Source: an uncultured Lachnospiraceae bacterium
GTDB lineage: Bacteria; Bacillota; Clostridia; Lachnospirales; Lachnospiraceae
NCBI GenBank assembly: GCA_910577165.1
Contig: CAJTLX010000022.1
Coordinates: forward strand, 1-47,233
Length of the DNA stretch: 47,233 bases
Reading direction: 5' to 3'
This document shows positions 1-9,236 of the stretch, one piece after another. Within the stretch, counting starts at the first letter, position 1. Each line of letters opens with the position of its first letter. Position numbers and translations under genes: made by a program. The notes beneath the pieces were generated by a model. That model saw only the letters and a program-made list of their open reading frames with translations. It did not search any database and was not told the origin of the DNA.

Positions 1-1481
1 AATATCATAATTATTATCTTGGTCAATCTTTTTTATCATTGCCGGAAGTAAAATACGCTCTGTATCCCCTTCTATTAAAATAATTTTATCTGCAAAGAAA
101 ACTTCTGACCTATTTAATGTTAGATATTGTTTTAAAAATTTAAAGTGGTTATTATTCTCTCCCTTTTCTTTTTGATATAATGTTCTTAAATCTTTAAGAT
201 TTTTTGAAACAACATTAAACCCATTGAATTTTATTTCTTTAACAAAATATTTAATATAATCAAACTCACTTTCAGCTACAATATGTGAAGAATAAATCAT
301 CATAAATATCTGTAAATTAATAGTCCTTTCGAAATTACCAATCTTTTTTCCTTCCCTCAATAAATTCTTTATATTTTTTACAAATACATATTGCATTTGT
401 GGATGAGTATGTGCCTCTGGTTCCTCAATAAAAAGAATATTTATATCTGCTGGTTGCTCGTCTTTCTTATTGTCTTCTCTAAAGTCACTCATTATAGTTT
501 CTATTTTCATAATAATGCTAAAAAGATTTAAATATCCCAAACCATTATAATTCTCTGACAAAAAATTTAATTGATCATCATATACAACTGTTGTATTATC
601 TTTTAGAAGTTTTGACACTTGTATTTGCGAAATGACTTTTACAATATTTTCATTCTTTTTAATTCCACCAAATTTAGATAATTTATCCATAAGTTTTTTA
701 AAAGTCTCTGAATATATATCATCAAATGCTCTATCCGTTTCATCTACTTTTTTTCAAAATTTAGTGTAGTAACATTATTTTCTTCTTGATTCTTTGATTT
801 CTCATAATAAGTACTTGCTAATGCAGAAAGTTCTAAATCTGTTGCATTAGAGACATTTCTTCTTGCACTGACATAATTAAAGGCAATTATTTTTGATAAA
901 TCAATATCCTTATTGTCCAGATATTTAAATAGCATATTATCTATTTTCTTGTTTCTATAATCATATAACACACTATATCTTATAAATTCAAAGTACTTTT
1001 TATGATTCTTTTTAATGAATCTTTCAAAAGCCATTTCAGAATTAAGGGTTGTCCTATCTGTTTCATATTTAGTAAACTGCTCTATTAATTTTTGAAGATT
1101 ATTTTTCAATACATACTCAAATCGCAAAATTACAATTGTGTTTTGTGACTTTAAATCTAACATAAATTTACTAATATTGGTCAAATCATCATTTTCATTG
1201 TATTCAATATAAAAGTCAACCCTAATTCCTGTAAGTTCTTCTTGAAAAACTGATTCTCTTTTTACAACTTTATATAATTTCTTTTGAAATAATGTACTAA
1301 AATCATTAAAATCAAAATTTCCCACTTCACTTTTATTACCAATACATTTGATTAAAACTGATAAAAATGATGTTTTGCCACAATTATTTTTACCAATAAT
1401 CAAGGATAAATCTTTCTCGCAACTAACACTTGTCTGATTTAACAACCTATAGTTGAATACATTTACTTTTGATATATGCAT
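1..1481 (-). pseudogene. OLD-family ATPase/TOPRIM endonuclease, frameshifted and cut by window edge
   Basis: The N-terminal part has an ABC-type Walker A (IIGKNNCGKTS) about 30 residues after the start. The first frame stops at 744-746 just after a run of seven A (748-754 on this strand). Adding one A restores a frame that stays open to the window edge. That second frame encodes FIEEPEAHTHPQMQ near 430-390, the Walker B/D-loop of OLD nucleases, and EGDTERILLP near 70-40, the start of the TOPRIM nuclease domain. I chose the ATG at 1481 because GGAGGG lies 8 nt upstream. OLD-type nucleases are usually anti-phage proteins, alone or with a helicase as in Gabija; any partner would lie left of base 1. 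The gene is a pseudogene unless slippage at the A-run is used. The family call is firm; the system is not identifiable from this fragment. Confidence 0.8.
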
Positions 1482-1611
1482 AATAACTTCCCTCCATAAT
1501 CCAATAAATATTTTCATATGGAATAACATCATTTTCTATAGCATCTAATAATTTATTTTCACATACACAAATTGATTGAATTCGTTTAGTCTTTTCTAAC
1601 CAAATTCTCAT
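1447..1611 (-). CDS. Possible small ORF (54 aa) overlapping the OLD gene start
   Basis: An ATG-initiated frame of 54 codons ends inside the start of the OLD gene, overlapping it by about 35 nt. I do not recognise the protein. It is mixed in composition with several aromatic and Cys residues and no clear membrane segment. GGAGG abuts the ATG with no spacer, which is poor for initiation. It could be a remnant of a gene that once preceded the OLD nuclease. The rest of 1612-1761 holds nothing I can name. Confidence 0.2.
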   Translation of the reverse strand: MRIWLEKTKRIQSICVCENKLLDAIENDVIPYENIYWIMEGSYYAYIKSKCIQL

Positions 1612-1761
1612 CCTCCATCTTAAGCATATTCTATACGACTTTGCTCCTAAAGTCTATTAACATATAAATATATTAATCTTCCATCCCAACTTCACTACAT
1701 AGGAAATAGCGATAGTACTCCAAGCTACAAAGCTATGAAAAAACATCCTACCATTGATACG

Positions 1762-2000
1762 TTAAATCATCCGAAAATGCTCCAACGCCTCCCTTATAAC
1801 CTTTTCTTTCTCTGGCGGACATTTCGGTTGTCTGGAGTTTTCCGATTTTGGCTGATTATAGTTTACTCTCTCAATAATCCCACATTTCTGTTTTACCTGT
1901 GCAATATACAAATTACTGACTTTCAATCCAGTATGTTCCAGTACATAATCCTTGATTTCCTCATAGGTAGCTTTACTCTCCGCAGCCGTTAAATCAAGTC
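1762..2000 (-). pseudogene. Out-of-frame C-terminal extension of RlmD
   Basis: This frame runs on from the end of rlmD in the +1 register. It reads LDLTAAESKATYEEIKDYV and ends with a Pro/Lys-rich stretch, CPPEKEKVIREALEHF. From memory, an extension of about 75 residues with this sequence is fused to the end of RlmD/RumA-type proteins in many Lachnospiraceae, with a junction like QMDELDLTAAESK. Here the junction codes QMD-LI-stop in the rlmD frame, as if about four bases were lost near 1998-2000. There is no start codon or ribosome site for independent translation. It is most likely a tail separated from its gene by a recent deletion. Confidence 0.6.
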
Positions 2001-3473
2001 CATCTGAAGCTCCACCTCGATATGATGGTCTGCATGAAGTTTGGACAATAAACATACCATCTCAACATTGACTGTCTCCGGAAACATATCCACCATACAT
2101 ACTTTCTCCACCTTATACCCCGCCCCGCACAATAGTTCAAGATCTCTTGCCAGGCTTGTCGGCTTGCAGGAAATATATACCATCCGCTCCACCTGATATC
2201 CAATAATTTTTTCCAGTGCTTTTTTATGTACTCCATCTCTTGGTGGGTCAAGTACAATATAGTCTGGTTTTTCTTTCATGGTATCGAGTACCTGCAATAC
2301 ATCCCCCGCAAGAAATTCACAGTTTAAAAGCCCATTTCTTCGCGCGTTGTCACGCGCTGCCTCCACTGCGTCCTCGACAATCTCCACACCGATCACCTTT
2401 TTTGCTACCGGGGCGAGAAGTTGTGCAATTGTCCCGGTTCCACTATACAGATCAAAGATTACCTTATCTTTTGTCCCCCCAATATATTCTCTAACTTTGC
2501 GGTAAAGCACCTCCGCACCAAGCGAATTTGTCTGAAAAAAAGAAAAAGAAGAAATCTTAAATTTTAAGTCGAGCAATTCCTCGAAAAAAAAGTCCTCGCC
2601 AAACAAGACCTTTGTCGAATCCGTGCAGATCACATCCGCCACACGATCATTTATCGTATGAACAATTCCTTTTATCCTGCCATCTAAACAAGTGGAAAGC
2701 AATGTATTTTTCCAGACAGAAAAAAACTCATCCTCTTTTTTATTCATTATCTCCCAGGCAGATGTTGTTACCAAATGCACTAGGATTTCTCCTGTCTTGA
2801 TGGCACGGCGCACTAAAAGATGGCGAAGATAGCCGGAATGAGTGATTTTATGATAGTATGTCAGCCCAAATTCTTTCGCGATCTTAAGTGTTCCGTTTAC
2901 AATGCGGTTGAAATCCTCCTCCACAATCTGGCATTGATCGGTGGTGAGTACATCATAAAAACTCCCCTTTTTATGCATCCCCAGCGTTATCTCCCCATCC
3001 TTTACCTCGTCACCAAAAGAATACTCCATTTTGTTACGATATCTAAATTCCCTTGGACTCCCAAGAATCCCCTCCCAGATCGTTTCCTCTTTCAAAAATC
3101 CCTGCAATAATTGTTTTCCCTGTTCCTCTTTCAGGCGAAGCTGTTCTTTATAGGGCATTGTCTGATAGGCACAACCACCGCAGCTGCCAAAATGTGGACA
3201 GGGAGGAACTCTTCCCTCACGCTCTGAGGGGGTTACTACTTTAAGAAGCCTGCCTTCCTTTCTTCCAGAAGCATTTTTTGTCAGACGAAATTTTATCGTT
3301 TGTCCGGGCAAAACATCCTTTACCACAATTTTTACTTGAGGTAAAGATGGCTTGTCCTCCTCTTTGTCCTCCTCTTTTTGATCCTCCTCCTGAAATCCTT
3401 CTATCCGCACGATTCCCTTATTAGGAAAATTGACACGATCGACTACCCCAATATATTCCTGCCCCTTTTTCAT
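1989..3473 (-). CDS. rlmD: 23S rRNA (uracil-5-)-methyltransferase, RlmD/RumA family
   Basis: SAM-dependent enzyme that makes 5-methyluridine in RNA. Order of parts: an N-terminal TRAM RNA-binding domain (about 1-85) carrying an acidic, EED-rich insert; a [4Fe-4S] site with Cys at about 92, 98, 101 (CPHFGSCGGC) and 181; SAM motif I FDLYSGTGTIAQL; the DPPRDG motif; and the catalytic Cys in ISCKPTSLARDL. The ATG at 3473 is preferred over the upstream ATG at 3497 because AAGGAG sits 7 nt before it. The catalytic core looks whole, but the frame stops early so that the lineage-typical C-terminal tail lies out of frame just downstream. Members of this family act on 23S U1939 or U747/other sites; which site applies cannot be read from sequence. 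Confidence 0.88.
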   Translation of the reverse strand: MKKGQEYIGVVDRVNFPNKGIVRIEGFQEEDQKEEDKEEDKPSLPQVKIVVKDVLPGQTIKFRLTKNASGRKEGRLLKVVTPSEREGRVPPCPHFGSCGGCAYQTMPYKEQLRLKEEQGKQLLQGFLKEETIWEGILGSPREFRYRNKMEYSFGDEVKDGEITLGMHKKGSFYDVLTTDQCQIVEEDFNRIVNGTLKIAKEFGLTYYHKITHSGYLRHLLVRRAIKTGEILVHLVTTSAWEIMNKKEDEFFSVWKNTLLSTCLDGRIKGIVHTINDRVADVICTDSTKVLFGEDFFFEELLDLKFKISSFSFFQTNSLGAEVLYRKVREYIGGTKDKVIFDLYSGTGTIAQLLAPVAKKVIGVEIVEDAVEAARDNARRNGLLNCEFLAGDVLQVLDTMKEKPDYIVLDPPRDGVHKKALEKIIGYQVERMVYISCKPTSLARDLELLCGAGYKVEKVCMVDMFPETVNVEMVCLLSKLHADHHIEVELQMDLI

Positions 3474-3597
3474 TACAATCTCCTTTTCTTTAAACAAATT
3501 AATTCTATTTTAATCATACTACTAATTTTATCATATCCCTTCGCCTTTGTCCAGAAATCGTTTTTTCGGAAAATTTATAAAATTTTGAAAAAAACTC

Positions 3598-3626
3598 TTT
3601 ACTTTACTTTTGTATAGTGGTAAAAT
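3598..3626 (+). promoter_or_regulatory. Promoter of yerC
   Basis: TTTACT, a 17-bp spacer, and TAAAAT preceded by TGG (an extended -10). It lies about 58 bases before the yerC start. Confidence 0.6.
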
Positions 3627-3683
3627 CGTAATGTTACATTGTTCAAAAGCAAGAAGATAATGATTCAGAAAGTGAGGGAATAT

Positions 3684-4025
3684 ATGAGCAAAAATATCCG
3701 CAATTCAGCCGTTGATTATCTTTTCGACGCAGTTTTAAGTTTACAGAACAGGGAGGAATGCTACCGCTTTTTTGAAGATATTTGCACGGTAAATGAGCTT
3801 CTCTCCCTCTCACAGCGTTTTGAGGTCGCAAGTATGCTGCGCGCGCACTGTACCTACATGGAGATCGCCGAACATACCGGCGCGTCCACCGCAACCATCA
3901 GTCGCGTAAACCGCTCTCTAAACTATGGAAATGATGGGTATGATATGGTATTTGACCGTATGCCAATCCTTAAAACAAATTTTGATTCCGATAAAGAACA
4001 AAAAAATAGGTGGACAGAAAAATAG
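3684..4025 (+). CDS. yerC: YerC/YecD family TrpR-related protein
   Basis: A 113-residue all-helical protein related to the Trp repressor. The helix-turn-helix region is visible at EIAEHTGASTATISRVNRSL, preceded by the family motif LLSLSQRFEVASML. The start at 3684 is chosen over the ATG at 3639 because GAGGG lies 5-6 nt upstream and the conserved part begins right after it. These proteins are presumed DNA-binding regulators, but their targets are not established. It has its own promoter and is divergent from rlmD. A bidirectional hairpin follows. Confidence 0.85.
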   Translation: MSKNIRNSAVDYLFDAVLSLQNREECYRFFEDICTVNELLSLSQRFEVASMLRAHCTYMEIAEHTGASTATISRVNRSLNYGNDGYDMVFDRMPILKTNFDSDKEQKNRWTEK

Positions 4026-4085
4026 AAATAATTACATACAAGTCAACTGTCTTGAATCCATAATCTATTTTTCCTTCATCAAAGG

Positions 4086-4144
4086 AAAAAGCAGTACAGT
4101 CTGGCACAGGGATACAAAAATCTGTGTCAGATTGCACTGCTTTT
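4086..4144. terminator. Bidirectional Rho-independent terminator
   Basis: An imperfect hairpin with arms AAAAAGCAGT/ACTGCTTTT and inner TCTGgCACAG/CTGTGtCAGA, flanked by A and T runs. It sits between the convergent yerC and DUF1836 genes and can serve both. Confidence 0.7.
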
Positions 4145-4158
4145 ACCTATAACTTTTC

Positions 4159-4794
4159 CTATTTTGTCTTTCCCCTTCCCTCCCGCTCTTTTCCTTCCCT
4201 CTCCAGTGTTTCATTTTCATCGATCAGTGCCTCAATCAATTGTTTTTTCATATACACATCAAAACTTAACATACTGATCAGGGCAAAATCCTGCAGAAGT
4301 TTGCGCTCCTTTTCATCTTGGACTTTTTCAAAACTTCCCCTGGATTTTTGATATTTTCTTACAACATCGCGCGTTACCACCATGGACTGTTCACTTTCCA
4401 GCCCAAAAACCTCCGTGTAGATATCCTCTAATGTCAGTGCCCTCCCCTCGCCAAAAAAGTTTTCTGACAGCGGCTTTAGAACCTTTTGGATATCGCTGAT
4501 AGAAAGAATATTTTTCAGATAATAAATAAAAATCAACAGATACATATGATCTTTTGAATATTTTTTCTTATTCGGAGAGGGAAGCAAGTTATTTTTAGTA
4601 TAATTATTTATCATTGTTTTAGTCAAAAGCTTATCTTCCGAATATCGCCTGGTCGTTTCCAGATGTTTATCCATAAAAGTAGTCACCTGATCCATATATA
4701 GATCAATATTGGGAACATCGGTCGGTTTGATATAGTCAATCCGCTTCATATCCTCAATCACTGACAAGATACCATCACGCACTCTCTTATCCAC
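4159..4794 (-). CDS. DUF1836 domain protein, MerR-like putative regulator
   Basis: A 211-residue protein. The segment around 56-110 (LLTKTMINNYTKNNLLPSP then YSKDHMYLLIFIYYLK) has the winged-helix layout of DUF1836 proteins, which resemble MerR DNA-binding domains. The C-terminal third is charged and helical with no recognisable ligand domain. It starts with GTG at 4794, with GAGG 9 nt upstream. It has a consensus promoter of its own. Its targets are unknown. Confidence 0.75.
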   Translation of the reverse strand: MDKRVRDGILSVIEDMKRIDYIKPTDVPNIDLYMDQVTTFMDKHLETTRRYSEDKLLTKTMINNYTKNNLLPSPNKKKYSKDHMYLLIFIYYLKNILSISDIQKVLKPLSENFFGEGRALTLEDIYTEVFGLESEQSMVVTRDVVRKYQKSRGSFEKVQDEKERKLLQDFALISMLSFDVYMKKQLIEALIDENETLEREGKEREGRGKTK

Positions 4795-4887
4795 ATTATC
4801 TTTCCTCGCATTCTATTTATTAATTATAAATATTGTTCTGAGCTTCTTGGAAGTCAAAAGTACCGTTCCAAAAGATATACAAAATAC

Positions 4888-4916
4888 ATTATATAGTATT
4901 AAAAACCATATGTCAA
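4888..4916 (-). promoter_or_regulatory. Consensus sigma-A promoter of the DUF1836 gene
   Basis: TTGACA, a 17-bp spacer and TATAAT on the minus strand, a perfect match to consensus. The expected leader is about 85 nt. Confidence 0.85.
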
Positions 4917-5074
4917 ATCATTTCCGCAAATTTTCCGACCAAAATCCACTCCAATCCGGTATTTTTTCCCATTTTCTCACTTTTTTGCCCCTTTGTCTTT
5001 ACAAATAGAATATAAAGTGATAAATTAAAAGAGAGGTTTTCTTTTATCAAACTATACTCAGATGGAGGCATATA

Positions 5075-5344
5075 ATGGAATTGATACTGAAGAATACGAC
5101 AGAAGATATCGTGCTGAAAAAAATTGACCAGATGAAAAGCAGTCTGGACTGTTGTACGTGCGAATACTGTCGTATGGATATCGCAACTTATGCATTAAAT
5201 CGTCTGCCCGCCAGGTATGTGGCTACCACACAGGGCGAACTTCTCTCCAAACTTGACTCTTTAGAACCGCAGTTTGACACTACAGTGATGACGGTAATTC
5301 TTCAGGGCGCAATGCTAGTCAAGCTTCATCCCCGCCATAAATAA
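5075..5344 (+). CDS. ComFB-like protein
   Basis: An 89-residue single-domain protein matching the late-competence ComFB family: VLKKIDQMKSSLDCCTCEYC, MDIATYALNRLPARYV and a final hydrophobic helix. The CCTCEYC cluster is a candidate metal-binding site. ComFB-type proteins have been linked to cyclic-dinucleotide binding in other bacteria. No other competence genes are nearby, so a role in DNA uptake is not implied. GGAGG lies 7 nt before the ATG. It converges with the tail of the Tad-like operon with a 6-nt gap. The 280-bp region upstream (4795-5074) holds the DUF1836 promoter and no convincing promoter for this gene. Confidence 0.8.
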   Translation: MELILKNTTEDIVLKKIDQMKSSLDCCTCEYCRMDIATYALNRLPARYVATTQGELLSKLDSLEPQFDTTVMTVILQGAMLVKLHPRHK

Positions 5345-5350
5345 AAATTT

Positions 5351-8300
5351 TTAGTAAATTCCACCAAAATAATGGTCGTTTCGAATGGAGTCCATAACAG
5401 GGAACACCAAAACATCGCCGGGATAAAAGCGGAAAGAAGTGCCGTTTTTATCCCGTCTTAATTTCTGGACATCTTCTAATTCCCACATATTGCAGTAGAG
5501 TATCCCATTCTCTATAGTATTGTCGTAGTTTAAGTACACACTCCCCCGCACCATGGCAAGAATCTCAAAGGAAACAATCAAGAATCCCTCTTTTTTCCAA
5601 AAATTCTCAGTAAAATCAATCCCGTAATCCGCTGCATATTGATTTACCTCATAGCCCTTGTCCACTGCCATCACATCATAGGGCAGGGAATATTCAAAAT
5701 AATTCCCCTGTTCTAAAGACAGAAGTTTTTCTTCGGATATTCCCCGGTACTCCATCTGTATATAATCCGCTCTTCTCATAATATCATTGCAGTAGGAAAA
5801 ATTCTTTGCCGTGCGAAAATTTCGGTTTCCATCAATCTGTGCATAGGAGTACATTGGAACCTGCACTTCCTCATCCACGCCTCCCCAGACACGCGCTGAG
5901 GTCAAACGCTCAATTTCCGGTATTCCCAGCCACTCACTTTTTGTGTTCTGCATCTTAATATTGAGGGAATCCTCCGAATTTCCAATTTTTATTAATTTTT
6001 TCTTCCCTCCAAGTCGCCTGGTATAGTATAGATCCACTTCTCTTCGGTTTCCTCCATATTTATCCACCCAGAAAAAATGTGGAAAGATACGGACAAATGA
6101 ATCCTCTCTCCCCATCTTTTCCCCGATAGTCGTCACAAGAAATCGGATAGTATAGCCCGTTTTAGTCACAGCATTTTTTTCTGCTGGATGCCCACCCGCA
6201 AGCACGGGCAAAATATATTGATTTTTCGATGCTCTCCTTTGTCCATAAGAGTCCGCCATACCGGAAAAATATCTGTACCATGCACCGCGGTCAAAAAAAT
6301 CGGAAACTGTACCATTTCTTCGATCTTCATACAAATTTTTTATTTTTCCCGCACTTTCTTCGCGGAACACCTCCTCCCATACCGGGTAATCCGCAATATC
6401 ATAGAGGGATAGCCCGCAGATCCGCCCGGATACCTGCACAGTCAACTCATCGGTAGCAATATAATTCTCCTCCTGACGGTTTGCCTGTCCCTCCCCCATC
6501 TGCGTATCATCCGGACAGTTTACTGCCACACTGCGGCATTCCACCTCATAACTTCCCTCAAAAACCCATTCCGGAAGATAAAACCTTGCTTTCCTCTGCC
6601 CGATCACCACCCAGCTCCCAGCCGGAATATAGGTATCATCCGCTGTGTCGTAAAGCATTCCCGCGTCCAGAAATACGTCAAACGGAAATCTCACCTCATT
6701 GCGCAAAAGACCATTTTCATCCCGCGAAAGATAGGAGTACTCCGAATCTTTTAATGTCTTTGAATAATCCCGCTCCCCATATCCCTTTTTTTGTGAGTGA
6801 AGCCCCGTATTGGAAATGCCAATCCACATCCCACTTGTCTTTCCCTCAGGGTCAAGCACCAGAGGAATTGCATCTTCTAAGGGGGATGCAAGCTGTGTAT
6901 ATTTTTTGTTATCCGACTCAATATGCACGGCGCAATATACTGGCGTGTGGATATTGACATGGTTTACTTCATCAAGTTCAAATCGATATTCCTCCTCCGT
7001 CGTCCCCGAATCCGGATAGGTGCTTATCTGCGCATAGACAATTTCCCCCATACTCTCATACATTCCATTTTCTATTTTCTCCGGTATTAAAAGTGCTTCA
7101 GAATATATTTTTCTAGTTTTTTCTTTATCTTTAAGTTCGGAAAATACCTGATTTAATCCAATTTCCATACCGGGTTCAAATTCTTTCCACTCATCCGTCA
7201 AATAATTTTTGCGATCAAAAGAAAATGCATCATTGCGCACCTTGATTTTGGATACCTGCTCATCGGCAATCGCAGTAAAATCTTCCTGCGGAACAGATGG
7301 CATATATAGACCCCCATCGATCGTGCGCGTTGGCAGATCAATTCCTGCTTCCACCTCCGGCGGATACTGTATATGCGCTTCCTGACCATCGTAGTGCAGA
7401 TAGGAAATTTCCGGAATTTCAATACCTGCAAGTATCCCCTCCCCAATATCTGCCCTTAATTCTCCCTCCGGCAGCGTGGCATTTTCCACAAAAAATTCCG
7501 AAAGTCCGCAATAATTTAGATCATTGATCTGCGCATAGCTATATTTTCGAATTACGGGGACATAGACTTCGACACTTCTTGTATCTTCAAAAGATTGATA
7601 AATAGGGCTTTCTTCAATATACCCCACAATTTCCTGCCAGACTAAGCGATATGTTCGCCGCACCGGCACCTGAAAGGTAATCTCTCCATTTTTGGTTTCA
7701 AACTCCGCCTCAAGAAGATATTTCCAAAATTCTCCATTTACAACTAAATTTTCATTGACTGGAATTCCCTCATCCTCCACATTAAAATAAGGATTTTCCA
7801 GTTCCCATGCCGAGATATGGAGCTGATTCTCCGGCTCCATCTCCTGAATACGCCACAATTCCCCGCTTTCGGTTATTTCATCCGGCGGTTTTTCCACAGA
7901 GTTTATTTTTTCACAGATCAGATAAACAACGGAAGGTTCCTCCTTCTGCTGCCGAAACGAAACTTCCCCCGTGTTCAGCCGTATTTTCAAACCGTTTTCA
8001 CCGCTTAAAGAATAAAACTGTGAGGGGATCCCGTTCCCATACTGAACAAAACTTTTGCGGATACTCGACGGTGTGATCCGGTAAATATTCTCTCCCAGCT
8101 GAATTTCCTGTTTTAACGATGCCTTAAAATAAAAGCGGACAAGCGCGTTTTGGTACACCTGATAATTGGTTTTTATCGTTGCAAGAATCTCCTTTTCCGG
8201 TGTGGCTAACACAACGGTAGTCTTTGTTGGCTTGACAAAAAGCTTTAGATGAATATCATAATATTCCGGAAGTTTCTTTTTTGTTCCCGCTCCCCAATCG

Positions 8301-8959
8301 CTGCCGTAAAGCTCCTCCACCGCATTTAAAATGCCGGGAACCTTCGGTCGTACCCCCACGGCGGAACCTAAATTATTGTAGGATTTTGATGTGGCAGTCA
8401 CCGTGCTTCCCGATCCTCCTGTTCTTCTAATTACAGCAAAGATATTGTGCAGATAGAACTCAATCCCACCCCTAGTGCTTATCTCCTTAACAAATTCCAT
8501 CCAGACCTCACTGCTTGTATATTCCGGATGTTTTTTCTTAAACAGTGCGTACGCGCCATCCACAATACTCTGTCGGTCAAGTACATAACTCGTCGTCACC
8601 TCGTCGGTGATCGTCTCATTTTTTTCAATCAACTTGATCTTGCGAAATTCCTTTTCCTCCACATATCCGCCCGTTACATCAAGCGTCATATTATATCCGG
8701 TGGTAATATAGGAAATGCGGGCCGCCGATTTTATATGCGTTCCCGTAATGGTCATTGTCTGTTCGTCACTCTCCACGGTCAAACTGCTGCCATCCTCAAA
8801 ATAAATGATCTGACTGCTCTCCGAGAGATCTTCCGTGCGGGCAGCCTGCACTTTTCTCTTCCCGATAACCCCACCAAAAAGCCCAGTCAATAAAAAGAAT
8901 ACCAACAACGTACTCATCAATTTTTTTATTTTTTGAATTCTTTTTCCTTTTATTTCCAT
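5351..8959 (-). CDS. Large secreted protein, last gene of the Tad-like operon
   Basis: About 1200 residues. The N-terminus is a signal peptide: KRIQKIKKL, a hydrophobic core MSTLLVFFLLTGLFGGVIG, and a likely cleavage after KVQA. The rest is polar and beta-rich with no C-terminal membrane anchor and no LPXTG. I cannot assign domains with confidence; from memory it resembles large DUF5704-type proteins found with Gram-positive Tad-like loci. The ATG at 8959 is preferred over the upstream GTG because GGGGAG is 9 nt before it. Its place at the end of the pilus-like operon suggests an exported filament-associated or tip/adhesin protein, but this is inference. A hairpin lies in its 277-bp leader. 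Confidence 0.65.
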   Translation of the reverse strand: MEIKGKRIQKIKKLMSTLLVFFLLTGLFGGVIGKRKVQAARTEDLSESSQIIYFEDGSSLTVESDEQTMTITGTHIKSAARISYITTGYNMTLDVTGGYVEEKEFRKIKLIEKNETITDEVTTSYVLDRQSIVDGAYALFKKKHPEYTSSEVWMEFVKEISTRGGIEFYLHNIFAVIRRTGGSGSTVTATSKSYNNLGSAVGVRPKVPGILNAVEELYGSDWGAGTKKKLPEYYDIHLKLFVKPTKTTVVLATPEKEILATIKTNYQVYQNALVRFYFKASLKQEIQLGENIYRITPSSIRKSFVQYGNGIPSQFYSLSGENGLKIRLNTGEVSFRQQKEEPSVVYLICEKINSVEKPPDEITESGELWRIQEMEPENQLHISAWELENPYFNVEDEGIPVNENLVVNGEFWKYLLEAEFETKNGEITFQVPVRRTYRLVWQEIVGYIEESPIYQSFEDTRSVEVYVPVIRKYSYAQINDLNYCGLSEFFVENATLPEGELRADIGEGILAGIEIPEISYLHYDGQEAHIQYPPEVEAGIDLPTRTIDGGLYMPSVPQEDFTAIADEQVSKIKVRNDAFSFDRKNYLTDEWKEFEPGMEIGLNQVFSELKDKEKTRKIYSEALLIPEKIENGMYESMGEIVYAQISTYPDSGTTEEEYRFELDEVNHVNIHTPVYCAVHIESDNKKYTQLASPLEDAIPLVLDPEGKTSGMWIGISNTGLHSQKKGYGERDYSKTLKDSEYSYLSRDENGLLRNEVRFPFDVFLDAGMLYDTADDTYIPAGSWVVIGQRKARFYLPEWVFEGSYEVECRSVAVNCPDDTQMGEGQANRQEENYIATDELTVQVSGRICGLSLYDIADYPVWEEVFREESAGKIKNLYEDRRNGTVSDFFDRGAWYRYFSGMADSYGQRRASKNQYILPVLAGGHPAEKNAVTKTGYTIRFLVTTIGEKMGREDSFVRIFPHFFWVDKYGGNRREVDLYYTRRLGGKKKLIKIGNSEDSLNIKMQNTKSEWLGIPEIERLTSARVWGGVDEEVQVPMYSYAQIDGNRNFRTAKNFSYCNDIMRRADYIQMEYRGISEEKLLSLEQGNYFEYSLPYDVMAVDKGYEVNQYAADYGIDFTENFWKKEGFLIVSFEILAMVRGSVYLNYDNTIENGILYCNMWELEDVQKLRRDKNGTSFRFYPGDVLVFPVMDSIRNDHYFGGIY

Positions 8960-9022
8960 TATTTTTCTCTCCCCCACTGCCTCCCCATATCAACAAAAAT
9001 CATTATGTATTTCTTTATCTCT

Positions 9023-9052
9023 GTGCAGTACCACAAAAATATGGTACTGCAC
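9023..9052. repeat. Perfect 11-bp inverted repeat before the large secreted protein gene
   Basis: GTGCAGTACCA, an 8-base loop, then TGGTACTGCAC. There is no T-run on the minus side, so it is not a standard terminator. It could be an mRNA processing/stability hairpin or a partial attenuator between the upstream Tad-like genes and the 1200-residue protein. The rest of 8960-9236 shows no convincing gene. Confidence 0.6.
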
Positions 9053-9236
9053 TTTGGAAAAATATCCTCCTCCCCTGTTTTTCTATGTCAAATACTAAAA
9101 CCGGTTTTGTCCGTGTTTAGGACTCCCTCCTTCTCCCATATTTTGTCTTAATCCTCCAAAACGTCAGCATGCCTATCAAACAATTGTTTTTAGTTACAAA
9201 CTTTTTTACTGACTCCGGTTTTTGCATCTGCGCCCA

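Noticed and set aside
9117..9227. A 36-codon minus-strand frame between the Tad-like genes and the large secreted protein
   Set aside because: The ribosome site is weak and the peptide is basic and featureless; I could not support it over chance.
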